A stretch of DNA of 61,146 nucleotides from Bacteroidetes bacterium ADurb.Bin145 (GTDB lineage: Bacteria; Bacteroidota; Bacteroidia; Bacteroidales; VadinHA17): assembly GCA_002070505.1 (NCBI GenBank), contig MWDJ01000018.1:1-61146 (forward strand), given 5' to 3'. Positions within the stretch are counted from its first letter, which is position 1. Every line of letters begins with the position of its first letter. Below, piece after piece: positions 25,155 to 32,472 of this stretch. Under the pieces are notes generated by a model. It was not told the DNA's origin and did not search any database. It saw only the letters and a list, made by a program, of their open reading frames with translations. The position numbers were made by a program, and so were the translations under genes.

Positions 25155-26423
25155 TTACTCAAGTTCCTTTGCAATAGCCATTGCTGCAATTGTGCCGTCA
25201 GCAACTGCAGTTGTAATCTGCCTGTACTTCTTGCTAATAACATCACCGACAGCATATACTCCTCGGATATTTGTCCTCATATCCTCGTCAGCTTTAATGA
25301 ATCCCCATTTATCCATTTCCAGCTTTTGTTTGAAAAGGTCAGTATTTGGTTTCATTCCAATGAAAATAAAAACACCGTCACTTTCAAGCGATGATCTTAC
25401 TCCTGTCTTGATATTCTCCGTTATCGTAACTATCCTGTCACCCTCTTTCCTGAATTCTCTGGGCTCATTATCGTACAGGAAGGTCACTTTCGGATTTTTG
25501 AATATTTTTTCCTGAGCCTGCCTGTTTGCTGTGAGCTTATCAAACTGGTGAATTATAGTCACTTTACTTGCAAACCTTGAAATGAATTCAGATTCTTCAA
25601 CGGCTGAATTACCTCCGCCAATCACAAGGACTTCCTTATTATCGTAATATTTTGCATCGCAGGTAGCGCAATATGAAATGCCTTTCCCTCTTAGCTCTTT
25701 CTCACCGGTTGCCCCTGTGTTGTTAGGCGTAGTTCCGGTAGCTATTATGATCCTTTTGGCTTTCAGGGTCTCATATTCATCAATGACAACTTCTTTCTTC
25801 TCCAGATCTATACTTGTTACATCGACTGCGACCTTATAAACAGTGCCGCACAATTTTGTCTGTTCGCTCATATTATGCGACAGCAGATAACCGGGAAGCG
25901 GTTCAATAAAACCCGGATAATTTGAAACCTGGTGAGTATTTGCAACGTTCCCGCCCGGCAAAGCAAGGTCGACAAGTACAGTGTTTATTTTAGACTGGCA
26001 CAGATACAGTCCTGCAGTTAATCCACCAGGTCCGGCACCAAGAATAATAACATCAAATTCTGATACTGATGGCTTAATCCGGGATTTAATATCTCTGACT
26101 CTTTCAGGAGAAATCAATGAATCAAGGTTTTTGATTATTTCGCTTCTTTTAATTCCACCTGTCAGTCTGCTGCCTGTTTCTTTACCATCTTCAAAGAAAA
26201 GCAGTGTAGGGGATGATTTCACTCCGAGAGCTTCGGCAAGATTTCTGTTTCCCTGACGGAATATTTTCAGAAATTTTATGTCATGTCCGTATAATTCCGA
26301 CAAATTCTGAAATTTTGATGCCAGTGCTTCGCAGGGAGGGCATTCCGTGGAATAGAAATCAACGACTACTTTCCCACCTTTCAGGACTTCATTGTCAAAT
26401 TCGGATGCGGTTATCTCTTTCAT
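25155..26423 (-). CDS. Thioredoxin-thioredoxin reductase fusion
   Basis: A fusion of 422 residues from the ATG at 26423. Residues 1-100 are a thioredoxin with active site CPPC (residues 28-31, in VVVDFYSTECPPC). The rest is a flavoprotein reductase with FAD motif GAGPGGL, redox motif CATC (ISYCATCDAKYY) and NADPH motif GGGNSAVEE. It would pass electrons from NADPH to its own thioredoxin. The order thioredoxin-then-reductase is the reverse of the better known mycobacterial fusion. It starts only 10 bp after the radical SAM gene, so it most likely supplies reducing power to that system or to the ArsM-like enzyme. Confidence 0.93.
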   Translation of the reverse strand: MKEITASEFDNEVLKGGKVVVDFYSTECPPCEALASKFQNLSELYGHDIKFLKIFRQGNRNLAEALGVKSSPTLLFFEDGKETGSRLTGGIKRSEIIKNLDSLISPERVRDIKSRIKPSVSEFDVIILGAGPGGLTAGLYLCQSKINTVLVDLALPGGNVANTHQVSNYPGFIEPLPGYLLSHNMSEQTKLCGTVYKVAVDVTSIDLEKKEVVIDEYETLKAKRIIIATGTTPNNTGATGEKELRGKGISYCATCDAKYYDNKEVLVIGGGNSAVEESEFISRFASKVTIIHQFDKLTANRQAQEKIFKNPKVTFLYDNEPREFRKEGDRIVTITENIKTGVRSSLESDGVFIFIGMKPNTDLFKQKLEMDKWGFIKADEDMRTNIRGVYAVGDVISKKYRQITTAVADGTIAAMAIAKELE

Positions 26424-26433
26424 TTTATTGTTA

Positions 26434-27762
26434 TTATATTGATCTGAAATACTGTGAAAAACCAAGTTCCATTAACTCCTTTACAGGCCGGCAGTCAGGA
26501 GAACAAATATTCCCGGTACGGTTTTTAGCTACCGAACCGCAACCTCCTCCGCAGGCTAGCTGAACGGAGCAATCCCTGCATTCAGCAATCGAAGTTACGT
26601 CCCTTGATTCCCAGTTATCTATAATTTCTTCTTTCCTTGTAACTGACGGGTAGAAAGTTCCGAGGGATTCATCGGTTTTTCCGACTGTTGCTGTACATGA
26701 GTAGATATTACCTGTATAATCAAATGCCCATTCAGTTTTGCACGCCGGACAGGAGTCAAAAAGAGGCCCGGGGAGTTCCCCATTCTCTTCAAGGTATTTT
26801 GAAACTGAGTAGGCAGGTTTATGAAAATCAAGGATATGGGGATGAATTTTTATCATCTCATAGATCTTCTCATAAAGGGATATCCTGTCAAAAAGCTTAT
26901 CAGGTGATGACTGACAATGGTGCAGCTCGTAATTCCTTCCCAGCTGTGTTTTAAAAAGAGGACTGGCAGTCCATCCTTTTTCCATTGCTAAACGGGAAAG
27001 ATCTGCAAGGTTATCGATGTTTTTTTTATCAACTACCATACGAAGATTGATATTGATCCCTTTTTCGAGACTTTTATCAATGCCTTTTACTATTTTTTCA
27101 AATGTTCCGCCTCCGCCTTTCAGAAAACGCCTGTTATTATGAACTGATTCGGTTCCGTCAAGAGTGACCTGGATCTCTCTTATATCTCCTTTCTTCAATA
27201 AAGGAATATATTCTTCAAGAAAATAACCGTTTGTCACGAAGCAGAGAGACAGACCAGCTTCATTTGATTTCTGAATGATATATCCGATTATATCTTTCTG
27301 CACCGGAGTGTTAAGCAGTGGCTCTCCTCCGAAGATTGTTATGTATTTTTTGCGGGCTGCAAATTCCTTATTTACATAATCGAAAAAGGCATCAACGACT
27401 TCTCTGCTTAGCTTATTTGAAGGATGATCATACTGATCCTGATAGCAATAATGGCAGGCAAAATTACAGCTGTAGTTTGTAACGAAGAAAATCTGGATTT
27501 CATCTTTATCGCGGGAATCGAGGAAATCAAGATACTTACGGCGGTATTCCTTTGATTCCTCAGCCTGGTTGATCAGGTATCCTTTATCAATCAGATCGTT
27601 TTTGAACTCATTATCGATTATATCTTTTCCTTCCCTGGCAGCCCTTATCTTTTCTGCATCCTCAGGTGTCAGTATGTCGGCGTTGCCTGAGAGCAGATTC
27701 ACAATAAAGTAATTCTCTGAATCCCTGATTCCGGAAGTTATATTATATTTTGAAAATATCAT
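26434..27762 (-). CDS. Radical SAM/SPASM peptide maturase
   Basis: A 442-residue radical SAM enzyme. The first 85 residues resemble the recognition-like N-terminal part of RiPP maturases (ADILTPEDAEKIRAA, DLIDKGYLI). The SAM cluster motif is CNFACHYCYQ, with Cys99, Cys103 and Cys106, followed by FGGEPLLN. The C-terminal SPASM region has about ten cysteines, including SCPAC, YSCTA, ECRDCSVQLACGGGC and CSPDC, enough for two auxiliary [4Fe-4S] clusters. A 32-residue Cys-Cys peptide is encoded 79 bp upstream and the thioredoxin fusion 10 bp downstream. I infer modification of that peptide. An anaerobic sulfatase-maturase role is less likely because no sulfatase is nearby. Confidence 0.9.
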   Translation of the reverse strand: MIFSKYNITSGIRDSENYFIVNLLSGNADILTPEDAEKIRAAREGKDIIDNEFKNDLIDKGYLINQAEESKEYRRKYLDFLDSRDKDEIQIFFVTNYSCNFACHYCYQDQYDHPSNKLSREVVDAFFDYVNKEFAARKKYITIFGGEPLLNTPVQKDIIGYIIQKSNEAGLSLCFVTNGYFLEEYIPLLKKGDIREIQVTLDGTESVHNNRRFLKGGGGTFEKIVKGIDKSLEKGININLRMVVDKKNIDNLADLSRLAMEKGWTASPLFKTQLGRNYELHHCQSSPDKLFDRISLYEKIYEMIKIHPHILDFHKPAYSVSKYLEENGELPGPLFDSCPACKTEWAFDYTGNIYSCTATVGKTDESLGTFYPSVTRKEEIIDNWESRDVTSIAECRDCSVQLACGGGCGSVAKNRTGNICSPDCRPVKELMELGFSQYFRSI

Positions 27763-27841
27763 TTTTCGGTACTGTCCACAATGAATCTTTTAAGGCTGCC
27801 ATGGAAAGATAACGATACATTGATCAGCTGTGATCAGTCTG

Positions 27842-27940
27842 TTAATCGTGACAGCCTGCAACAGTTTTGGAGATCTTTGCGCAGCACTGTGCTACTTTGG
27901 CCTTTAACTGGTTCGCTTTGTTTCTGATAAGACTTTTCAT
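27842..27940 (-). CDS. Candidate RiPP precursor: 32-residue Cys-Cys peptide
   Basis: A short ORF between the ArsM-like and radical SAM genes, found by translating the gap. It encodes 32 residues: a basic, helical N-terminal half (Lys/Asn/Gln/Leu-rich, residues 1-17) and a C-terminal core QCCAKISKTVAGCHD with Cys19, Cys20 and Cys30. It starts 12 bp after the methyltransferase stop and ends 79 bp before the maturase start, on the same strand, which is the usual place for a precursor. The leader/core split, small size and vicinal cysteines fit a thioether-bearing or metal-binding peptide. No precursor family was recognised. Confidence 0.65.
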   Translation of the reverse strand: MKSLIRNKANQLKAKVAQCCAKISKTVAGCHD

Positions 27941-27952
27941 TTTCTGTATTAT

Positions 27953-28642
27953 TTAATTGGTAAAATTTACTTCATTTTTACTTCCTGACTCATGATCCCC
28001 GCAGTTGCATTTTCCGGAAGGTTTTTGTCCGGCAACTGTCCAGCTGCATACATTAATACTGCCTTTTTCATACGGAGCCGATTCTTCTATAATCCTGACA
28101 GAAGTAAATCCTGCTTTCTCAAGATGCCGGATGTATTCGTCTCTTGTTACAGCACCTGCCCAGCATTCTGCAACAGCAACAGGATCGTTCCTGTATTTGT
28201 CCGGCACGGGGCTGACAGAATAAATATCACTTACAACAAACCTGCCTCCTTTTTTCAAGATCCTGAAGATCTCTTTCCATACGGCAAGCTTATCCGACGA
28301 ATGGTTAATAGTGCAGTTGGAGATCACCAGGTCAGCACAAGAGTCTTCAAGAATGATCTTTTCAAGCGGACTATGGATGAATTTTACGTTTTTCACCCCG
28401 AGTCTTTCCGCTGTGGACCTGGCTTTCAAAAGCATTCCTTCTGAAATATCCACGCCATATACAAATCCATCTTCTCCGACATTCTCAGCCAGTCGGAGCG
28501 CATCGGTTCCCCGGCCGCTGCCAAGATCGACGCATACTTCTCCTTCTGAGGGTTCAGAATAATTTATTGCCCCTCCGCAGGAAAGACAACAGGATGATTC
28601 TGCAAGGGAACTATATCTTTTATCAATTTCTTTAAGATCCAT
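27953..28642 (-). CDS. ArsM-like SAM-dependent methyltransferase
   Basis: A 229-residue class I methyltransferase with SAM motif VDLGSGRGTD. It has the cysteines expected of arsenite methyltransferases: an N-terminal SSCCLSCGG cluster (Cys18, Cys19, Cys22), ISNCTINHSSDK and AECWAGAV. It is shorter than typical ArsM (about 260-280 residues) because the segment between the N-terminal cysteines and the SAM domain is compact. A C-terminal GKCNCGDH tail is unusual. It lies between a DUF6132 gene and the Cys-Cys peptide. It may methylate As(III) or another metalloid using the linked thioredoxin system, or it may act on the peptide. Confidence 0.8.
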   Translation of the reverse strand: MDLKEIDKRYSSLAESSCCLSCGGAINYSEPSEGEVCVDLGSGRGTDALRLAENVGEDGFVYGVDISEGMLLKARSTAERLGVKNVKFIHSPLEKIILEDSCADLVISNCTINHSSDKLAVWKEIFRILKKGGRFVVSDIYSVSPVPDKYRNDPVAVAECWAGAVTRDEYIRHLEKAGFTSVRIIEESAPYEKGSINVCSWTVAGQKPSGKCNCGDHESGSKNEVNFTN

Positions 28643-28690
28643 TTGACTTTTAGCTTTTTACTGAAGATATATTGATTTCTACGTTATAGG

Positions 28691-28912
28691 TCAGGCTGTA
28701 ATTAAAAATCCCAGAAGCGAACCCATGAATACACTTCCGTACGGACTGCTTGTAATGGGGCAGGTCCCTGAGGTGCAGCCAATAAAATAATAATAAAGGA
28801 ACCCAACCAGTCCGCCTGCAATTATACCAATAAAAGGTTTCCAGAAGTACTTTGATCTCAGGAATTCCTTTACTGTTTTCGGTTTTGCTTTCAGGGATGT
28901 ATTTGAATCCAT
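28691..28912 (-). CDS. DUF6132-type small membrane protein
   Basis: A 73-residue protein with a cytoplasmic N-terminus and two membrane helices (GIIAGGLVGFLYYYF and VFMGSLLGFLITA). They are joined by the conserved loop GCTSGTCPITSSPYGS, which carries two cysteines. This matches the DUF6132 family, often found near rhodanese, thioredoxin or arsenic genes. It is the first gene of the ArsM/peptide/radical SAM/thioredoxin operon. A role in moving or binding a thiol-reactive compound at the membrane is only inferred from the Cys loop and context. Confidence 0.75.
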   Translation of the reverse strand: MDSNTSLKAKPKTVKEFLRSKYFWKPFIGIIAGGLVGFLYYYFIGCTSGTCPITSSPYGSVFMGSLLGFLITA

Positions 28913-28938
28913 ATGTTTTTATCCATCAATTTTCACTG

Positions 28939-28970
28939 CAAAGATAAATTAAAAAATCTATAAATCGCAA
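28939..28970 (-). promoter_or_regulatory. Predicted promoter of the ArsM/peptide/radical SAM operon
   Basis: On the minus strand TATCTTTG (complement of 28939-28946) matches the Bacteroidota -7 element TAnnTTTG exactly. TTGC lies about 20 bp upstream (28967-28970) as a -33 element. The predicted start lies shortly before the DUF6132 gene. Confidence 0.5.
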
Positions 28971-28986
28971 TAGTATCACCATAAAT

Positions 28987-29016
28987 CTTTTTAATATCAC
29001 TATTTTTTTATCTTTG
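28987..29016 (+). promoter_or_regulatory. Predicted promoter of the zinc-ribbon gene
   Basis: TATCTTTG at 29009-29016 matches the TAnnTTTG -7 consensus. CTTTTT around 28987-28992 is a weak -33 element with a spacer of about 19 bp. The gene starts at 29035, giving a very short leader. Confidence 0.5.
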
Positions 29017-29034
29017 CAGTAAGATATTCCTGAG

Positions 29035-29487
29035 ATGGGAGTGATTTTCAAAAAAGAATTATCAGAGAAAGAGATTGAGGAGCTTTTCAGCAGTGATGAA
29101 AGATGCCTGGAATTTCTTGCGGAAGTAAAATGGGAGCATGGCTTTAAATGCAGGAAATGTGGTAATGATAATTATTGCCCGGGGAAGACACTATATTCCC
29201 GTCGTTGTACCAGGTGCAAATCTGAAGAATCGGCAGCAGCCGGTACAATTTTCCACAACTGTAAGTTTCCCTTACATAAGGCATTTTATATAGCATATAA
29301 TGTCTGCAAGGGGAAAGAGGATATTTCAAGCTATGAACTGGCAAGAAGGTTATCACTCCGGCAGATGACCTGCTGGAATTTCAAGACAAAGATCCATCAG
29401 GCTATTGAGGAAATGGATTCCCTCACAGAGAATGAGAGATCATCCCTTAAAAAAATCTTTACTGACACTCCAGGCCTCCAAGACTAG
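29035..29487 (+). CDS. Stand-alone transposase-type zinc-ribbon protein
   Basis: A 150-residue protein matching the N-terminal zinc-ribbon part of IS1595/ISXO2-type transposases: FLAEVKWEHGFKCRKCGNDN, then RRCTRCKSEESAAAGTIFHN and a helical segment (LHKAFYIAYNVCKGKEDIS, LARRLSLRQMTCWNFK). The DDE nuclease domain is missing, and no remnant follows. The gene is intact, has a good promoter and is divergent from the radical SAM operon. It may be a domesticated DNA-binding protein regulating that operon; this is inference. Its last codons lie in an 8-bp tandem repeat. Confidence 0.75.
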   Translation: MGVIFKKELSEKEIEELFSSDERCLEFLAEVKWEHGFKCRKCGNDNYCPGKTLYSRRCTRCKSEESAAAGTIFHNCKFPLHKAFYIAYNVCKGKEDISSYELARRLSLRQMTCWNFKTKIHQAIEEMDSLTENERSSLKKIFTDTPGLQD

Positions 29488-29549
29488 AAGACTAGAAGAC
29501 TAGAAGACTAGAAGACTAGAAGACTAGAAGACTAGAAGACTAGAAGACT
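29481..29549. repeat. 8-bp tandem repeat (AGACTAGA)n
   Basis: About 8.6 perfect copies of AGACTAGA. The array supplies the TAG stop of the zinc-ribbon gene and ends at the stop codon of the convergent carboxylesterase gene. It is a simple-sequence locus likely to vary in length, and it is related in wording to the AGTCTGA units at 6747-6780. Confidence 0.95.
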
Positions 29550-31163
29550 CTAATACACCTTCTCCCACAGCAACCTCAGTTCCCTTGTCGGATCATTTTC
29601 AACCCTGCATTCAAGGTTGAAAATCATTGTAGCCCTTGATTCTGTATCGTAAGCCGGCCAGTATGGGATTTTATCGCAGTTTGGATCTCCTGTTTTACCG
29701 AATGCCAGAACTGTCGATCCGACAATATCCGCCATTTTTCTGGCTTCGAGAGTATTTCCTGCAATAAGGTTCCGCGGATTTCCGAGCACCAGTCCGAGAT
29801 CAACCCCATGAACTGCTCCAAAGCGTCCCTCATAAGCCGGGGAAGGCCATTCGACAACATAAAGGTATGCTTTACCTCTTTTTTGTCTGGATTTCCTCTC
29901 TACCATCATAGTAGCACGTTCACGGGTAGCAGAATCCGTTCTGATACGTGCCTGGACCTGGACAGGAGTTGCGTTAGGATATACTTTCCTGTACGTAGTC
30001 AGTACCAGATTTGCATTTTCCTTATAGGTTTCATTGATCCATTTGATCAATCCTTCCTCATCAAGCTCAGCTCCGGAAAAATTCCTGATGCCTGAATCTT
30101 CCCGGGTATATCCCACAATCATTGGTATATCAGCTGAGATCTCAGGAGCCTCGGGATCGAAAGGATCTTTTGGAATTACCACCCCGTCAACAACAGGGCT
30201 GAATGAGGTGTTTGATTTAGCTTCGATGATGGTATCCCATGGGATTTTCTGAAGATCTTCCGGTTTTGTTTTACTGATTCCGAGTTCGGACAAGAGTTTT
30301 TCTGTCTGGCCGGTATTACGGTCCCTTGAACCGAGAGAAAGAGTGGAGCCGCTCTGGACAAGGGCTTTATGAAACAATCCTTTTGCTGATGGCATTACCA
30401 TAAGGGTTGATACTTTTGCACCTCCTCCGGACTGTCCGAATATCAGGACATTTCCCGGATCCCCTCCGAATACTGAAATATTATCCCTTACCCATTCAAG
30501 TGCTGCAACCAGGTCAAGCATACCTGCTACGGCAGCATAAGCAAATTTGGGAGAACCAGTTACTTTTCCCAGGTCAAGGTAACCCATCGGACCGAGCCTG
30601 TGATTGACTGTCACAACAACTGCATCACCCAGTCGTGCCATCGGATCGCCATCGAATGTAATTCCTCCCGATCCGTCTGTGTAGCCACCTCCGTGGATAT
30701 AAAAGAAAACCGGTCTTTTACCATTATCATTTAAGCCGGGGGTCCATACATTGAGGAAAAGACAATCCTCACTTATCCCTGACTTTACATGTGCGTCCCA
30801 GTTGACAGAATGGGCATAGGGATCAGTCGGATTGCCGGGCTTTTGAGGTGCTGCCGGTCCATAGGCAAAGGCATCGTATACATCTTTCCATCTGGCAGGT
30901 TTTACAGGTGGCATAAAACGGTTAGCTCCGGCAGTACTTGCACCATATCTGATGCCACGGAAAGTTTTTATTCCTGCAGTGTTCATTCCTCTGACTTTCC
31001 CGTATGTTGTTTCAACAACAGGGAAAACATCGGATAAGGCTGCATAACCGTTACGAGGCAGCAGGATGCCGGCAGTTGCTGCTGCCCCAAGGATTGTAGT
31101 CTGCTTTAAAAAGCGGCGGCGTGAGATGCCGTAGTAATTCAGAGATTGATCTTTATTTGTCAT
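29550..31163 (-). CDS. Tat-exported carboxylesterase (type B)
   Basis: About 537 residues from the ATG at 31163, preferred because it places the twin-arginine motif SRRRFLKQT close to the N-terminus. The alpha/beta-hydrolase fold has the oxyanion segment YIHGGGYTDG, the nucleophile elbow GQSGGG (Ser; the usual form is GESAG) and a catalytic His in GAVHGVDL. Type B carboxylesterases cleave carboxylic esters such as aryl or acyl-sugar esters. Export via Tat puts it in the periplasm. It is convergent with the zinc-ribbon gene and otherwise alone. Confidence 0.9.
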   Translation of the reverse strand: MTNKDQSLNYYGISRRRFLKQTTILGAAATAGILLPRNGYAALSDVFPVVETTYGKVRGMNTAGIKTFRGIRYGASTAGANRFMPPVKPARWKDVYDAFAYGPAAPQKPGNPTDPYAHSVNWDAHVKSGISEDCLFLNVWTPGLNDNGKRPVFFYIHGGGYTDGSGGITFDGDPMARLGDAVVVTVNHRLGPMGYLDLGKVTGSPKFAYAAVAGMLDLVAALEWVRDNISVFGGDPGNVLIFGQSGGGAKVSTLMVMPSAKGLFHKALVQSGSTLSLGSRDRNTGQTEKLLSELGISKTKPEDLQKIPWDTIIEAKSNTSFSPVVDGVVIPKDPFDPEAPEISADIPMIVGYTREDSGIRNFSGAELDEEGLIKWINETYKENANLVLTTYRKVYPNATPVQVQARIRTDSATRERATMMVERKSRQKRGKAYLYVVEWPSPAYEGRFGAVHGVDLGLVLGNPRNLIAGNTLEARKMADIVGSTVLAFGKTGDPNCDKIPYWPAYDTESRATMIFNLECRVENDPTRELRLLWEKVY

Positions 31164-31288
31164 GGTTTCGGATTTTGTATTAACAAAGTTAGAATAAGAC
31201 AAATAAAAAGAAATACCTGAACCATGAAATATTCAAGGAATGTTTTCCTATTGTCACACAAGATTTACAAATGTAGGATACCGTAACA

Positions 31289-31680
31289 AGAGGGAGATTC
31301 CTCTCGCGATGAATCGGGATCGGAATGACAGGGTACTTTTGTGAGTGGTAGGGGGAATGAGGCGGGGCGTTTTGGCAGAAAGCTGTTACAAAGAAAAAAA
31401 TTTGAATCAAAACGCCCCGCCTCATTCTCCCGTGTCCCTAAAGAAGCCGTGTCATTCTGAATGAGTCAATCCTGAGTTTGCGAAGGATTGACGAGTGAAG
31501 AATCTCCTTCCATTCCCCAAATACCATAAAGGGTTTCATCGAAACGAATTTCCCTGAGTTTGCGAAGGATTGACGAGTGAAGAATCTCCTTCCATTCCCC
31601 AAATACCATAAAGGGTTTCATCGAAACGAATCTTCCCTGAGTTTGTGAAAGATTGGCGAGTGAGGGATCTCTATGGCTAT
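31289..31680. repeat. Nested palindromic repeat element, copy B, with tandem flank
   Basis: The inner arms 31351-31374 and 31408-31431 pair with one mismatch, core GAGGCGGGGCGTTTTG. The centre is the reverse complement of copies A and C, so this copy is inverted. Outer arms (GGAATGACAGGGT and GCCGTGTCATTC) are also present. After the element, a unit of about 82 bp (CCTGAGTTTGCGAAGGATTG to the GTTTCATCGAAACGAA hairpin) occurs at 31471, 31553 and, degenerated, 31636. Reading frames across it are artefacts of the repeat. It accounts for the 518-bp gap between the esterase and cupin genes. Confidence 0.8.
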
Positions 31681-31720
31681 TCATTTATACCACACCAGGA
31701 TTTTGTTCAGGAACTTTGTT

Positions 31721-32053
31721 CTAACTGCTCCTGATCATTGTAAGTACCATCTTGAACCTCTCAATTGCCTTAAGGGCATGAGGATTATTTGCAGGCATAA
31801 TGATTGTCTCACCAGCTTCAAGGATATGGGAGACACCATTTATGATTATGTCGGCTTTACCGTCAACTATCTGTACCACAGCGTCAAAAGGCGAGGTGTG
31901 TTCGGTCAGTCCTTCCCCTTTGTCAAATGACATCAGACTGATATTCCCGGTTTCCTTTTTAAGTACATGCTTGCTTACAACAGCCTTTTCAGCATAAGCA
32001 ATAGAATCAGCATAGGAGAATTTCTTCCCCTTTTCAAATTCATTGTTTCCCAT
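31721..32053 (-). CDS. Cupin-domain protein
   Basis: A 110-residue single-cupin protein. The first motif region is SFDKGEGLTEHTSPFDAVVQIVDG and the second is AGETIIMPANNPHALKAIE, keeping potential metal ligands His (EHTSP) and His (PHAL). There is no signal peptide. It starts 8 bp after the BFD-like [2Fe-2S] gene stop, so the two form an operon. Small cupins of this sort may sense or bind metabolites or metals; the substrate is unknown. Confidence 0.85.
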   Translation of the reverse strand: MGNNEFEKGKKFSYADSIAYAEKAVVSKHVLKKETGNISLMSFDKGEGLTEHTSPFDAVVQIVDGKADIIINGVSHILEAGETIIMPANNPHALKAIERFKMVLTMIRSS

Positions 32054-32060
32054 GATTAAG

Positions 32061-32237
32061 TTATTTATTAATTTCCTTAAGGATATCTTCTATATCGGGT
32101 ATGCACCCGCCACACCCGGTTCCGGCTGTGGTTTCATCCTGGACTTCCTCAACTGTTTTCAGTCCTTTATCCTTTATAGCTTTTACAATTTCACTTTTCA
32201 TGATGCCCATGCAGTGACAGATTTCAATATCTTCCAT
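32061..32237 (-). CDS. BFD-like [2Fe-2S]-binding protein
   Basis: A 58-residue protein found by translating the gap. It reads MEDIEICHCMGIMKSEI at the N-terminus and TAGTGCGGCIPDIEDIL near the C-terminus. The CHC...CGGC arrangement is the four-cysteine [2Fe-2S] site of the bacterioferritin-associated ferredoxin/NirB-type Fer2_BFD domain. Such proteins pass electrons or help iron mobilisation. It directly precedes the cupin gene. A shadow frame on the other strand was rejected. Confidence 0.85.
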   Translation of the reverse strand: MEDIEICHCMGIMKSEIVKAIKDKGLKTVEEVQDETTAGTGCGGCIPDIEDILKEINK

Positions 32238-32472
32238 ATTTGCTTGTTTAAGTATACAATAATAGCAATAACAATTAAGATGTGAAGAAGGTTCAGAAAA
32301 TAAATGTATTAATTACACTAATAATAATTCTGAAATAATTACTTTTATCATCTGTTTAAAGTCTTGTGAAGAAAAAGAAAGATATCAGGATGATTAAAAG
32401 CTGTACTTTTCGGGATCTTCCAATTATTTATATTCTGTACAGTTCATATGTTAACTTAAAATTATATCAACC

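Larger units (their letters stand above)
28935..29020. promoter_or_regulatory. Divergent control region with inverted and direct repeats
   Basis: ACTGCAAAGATAAA (28935-28948) and its exact complement TTTATCTTTGCAGT (29007-29020) form a 14-bp inverted repeat covering both -7 elements. Between them are two adjacent 21-bp direct repeats (28960-28980, 28981-29001) of the form ATAAATC-N7-TATCAC. The symmetry suggests that one regulator, or one shared signal, controls both directions. Confidence 0.55.

Noticed and set aside
29481-29549. CRISPR-like array
   Set aside because: The 8-bp units abut directly with no spacers and no cas genes are present.
31466-31684. 72-codon minus-strand frame with internal repeat
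   Set aside because: Simply translates the 82-bp tandem units.
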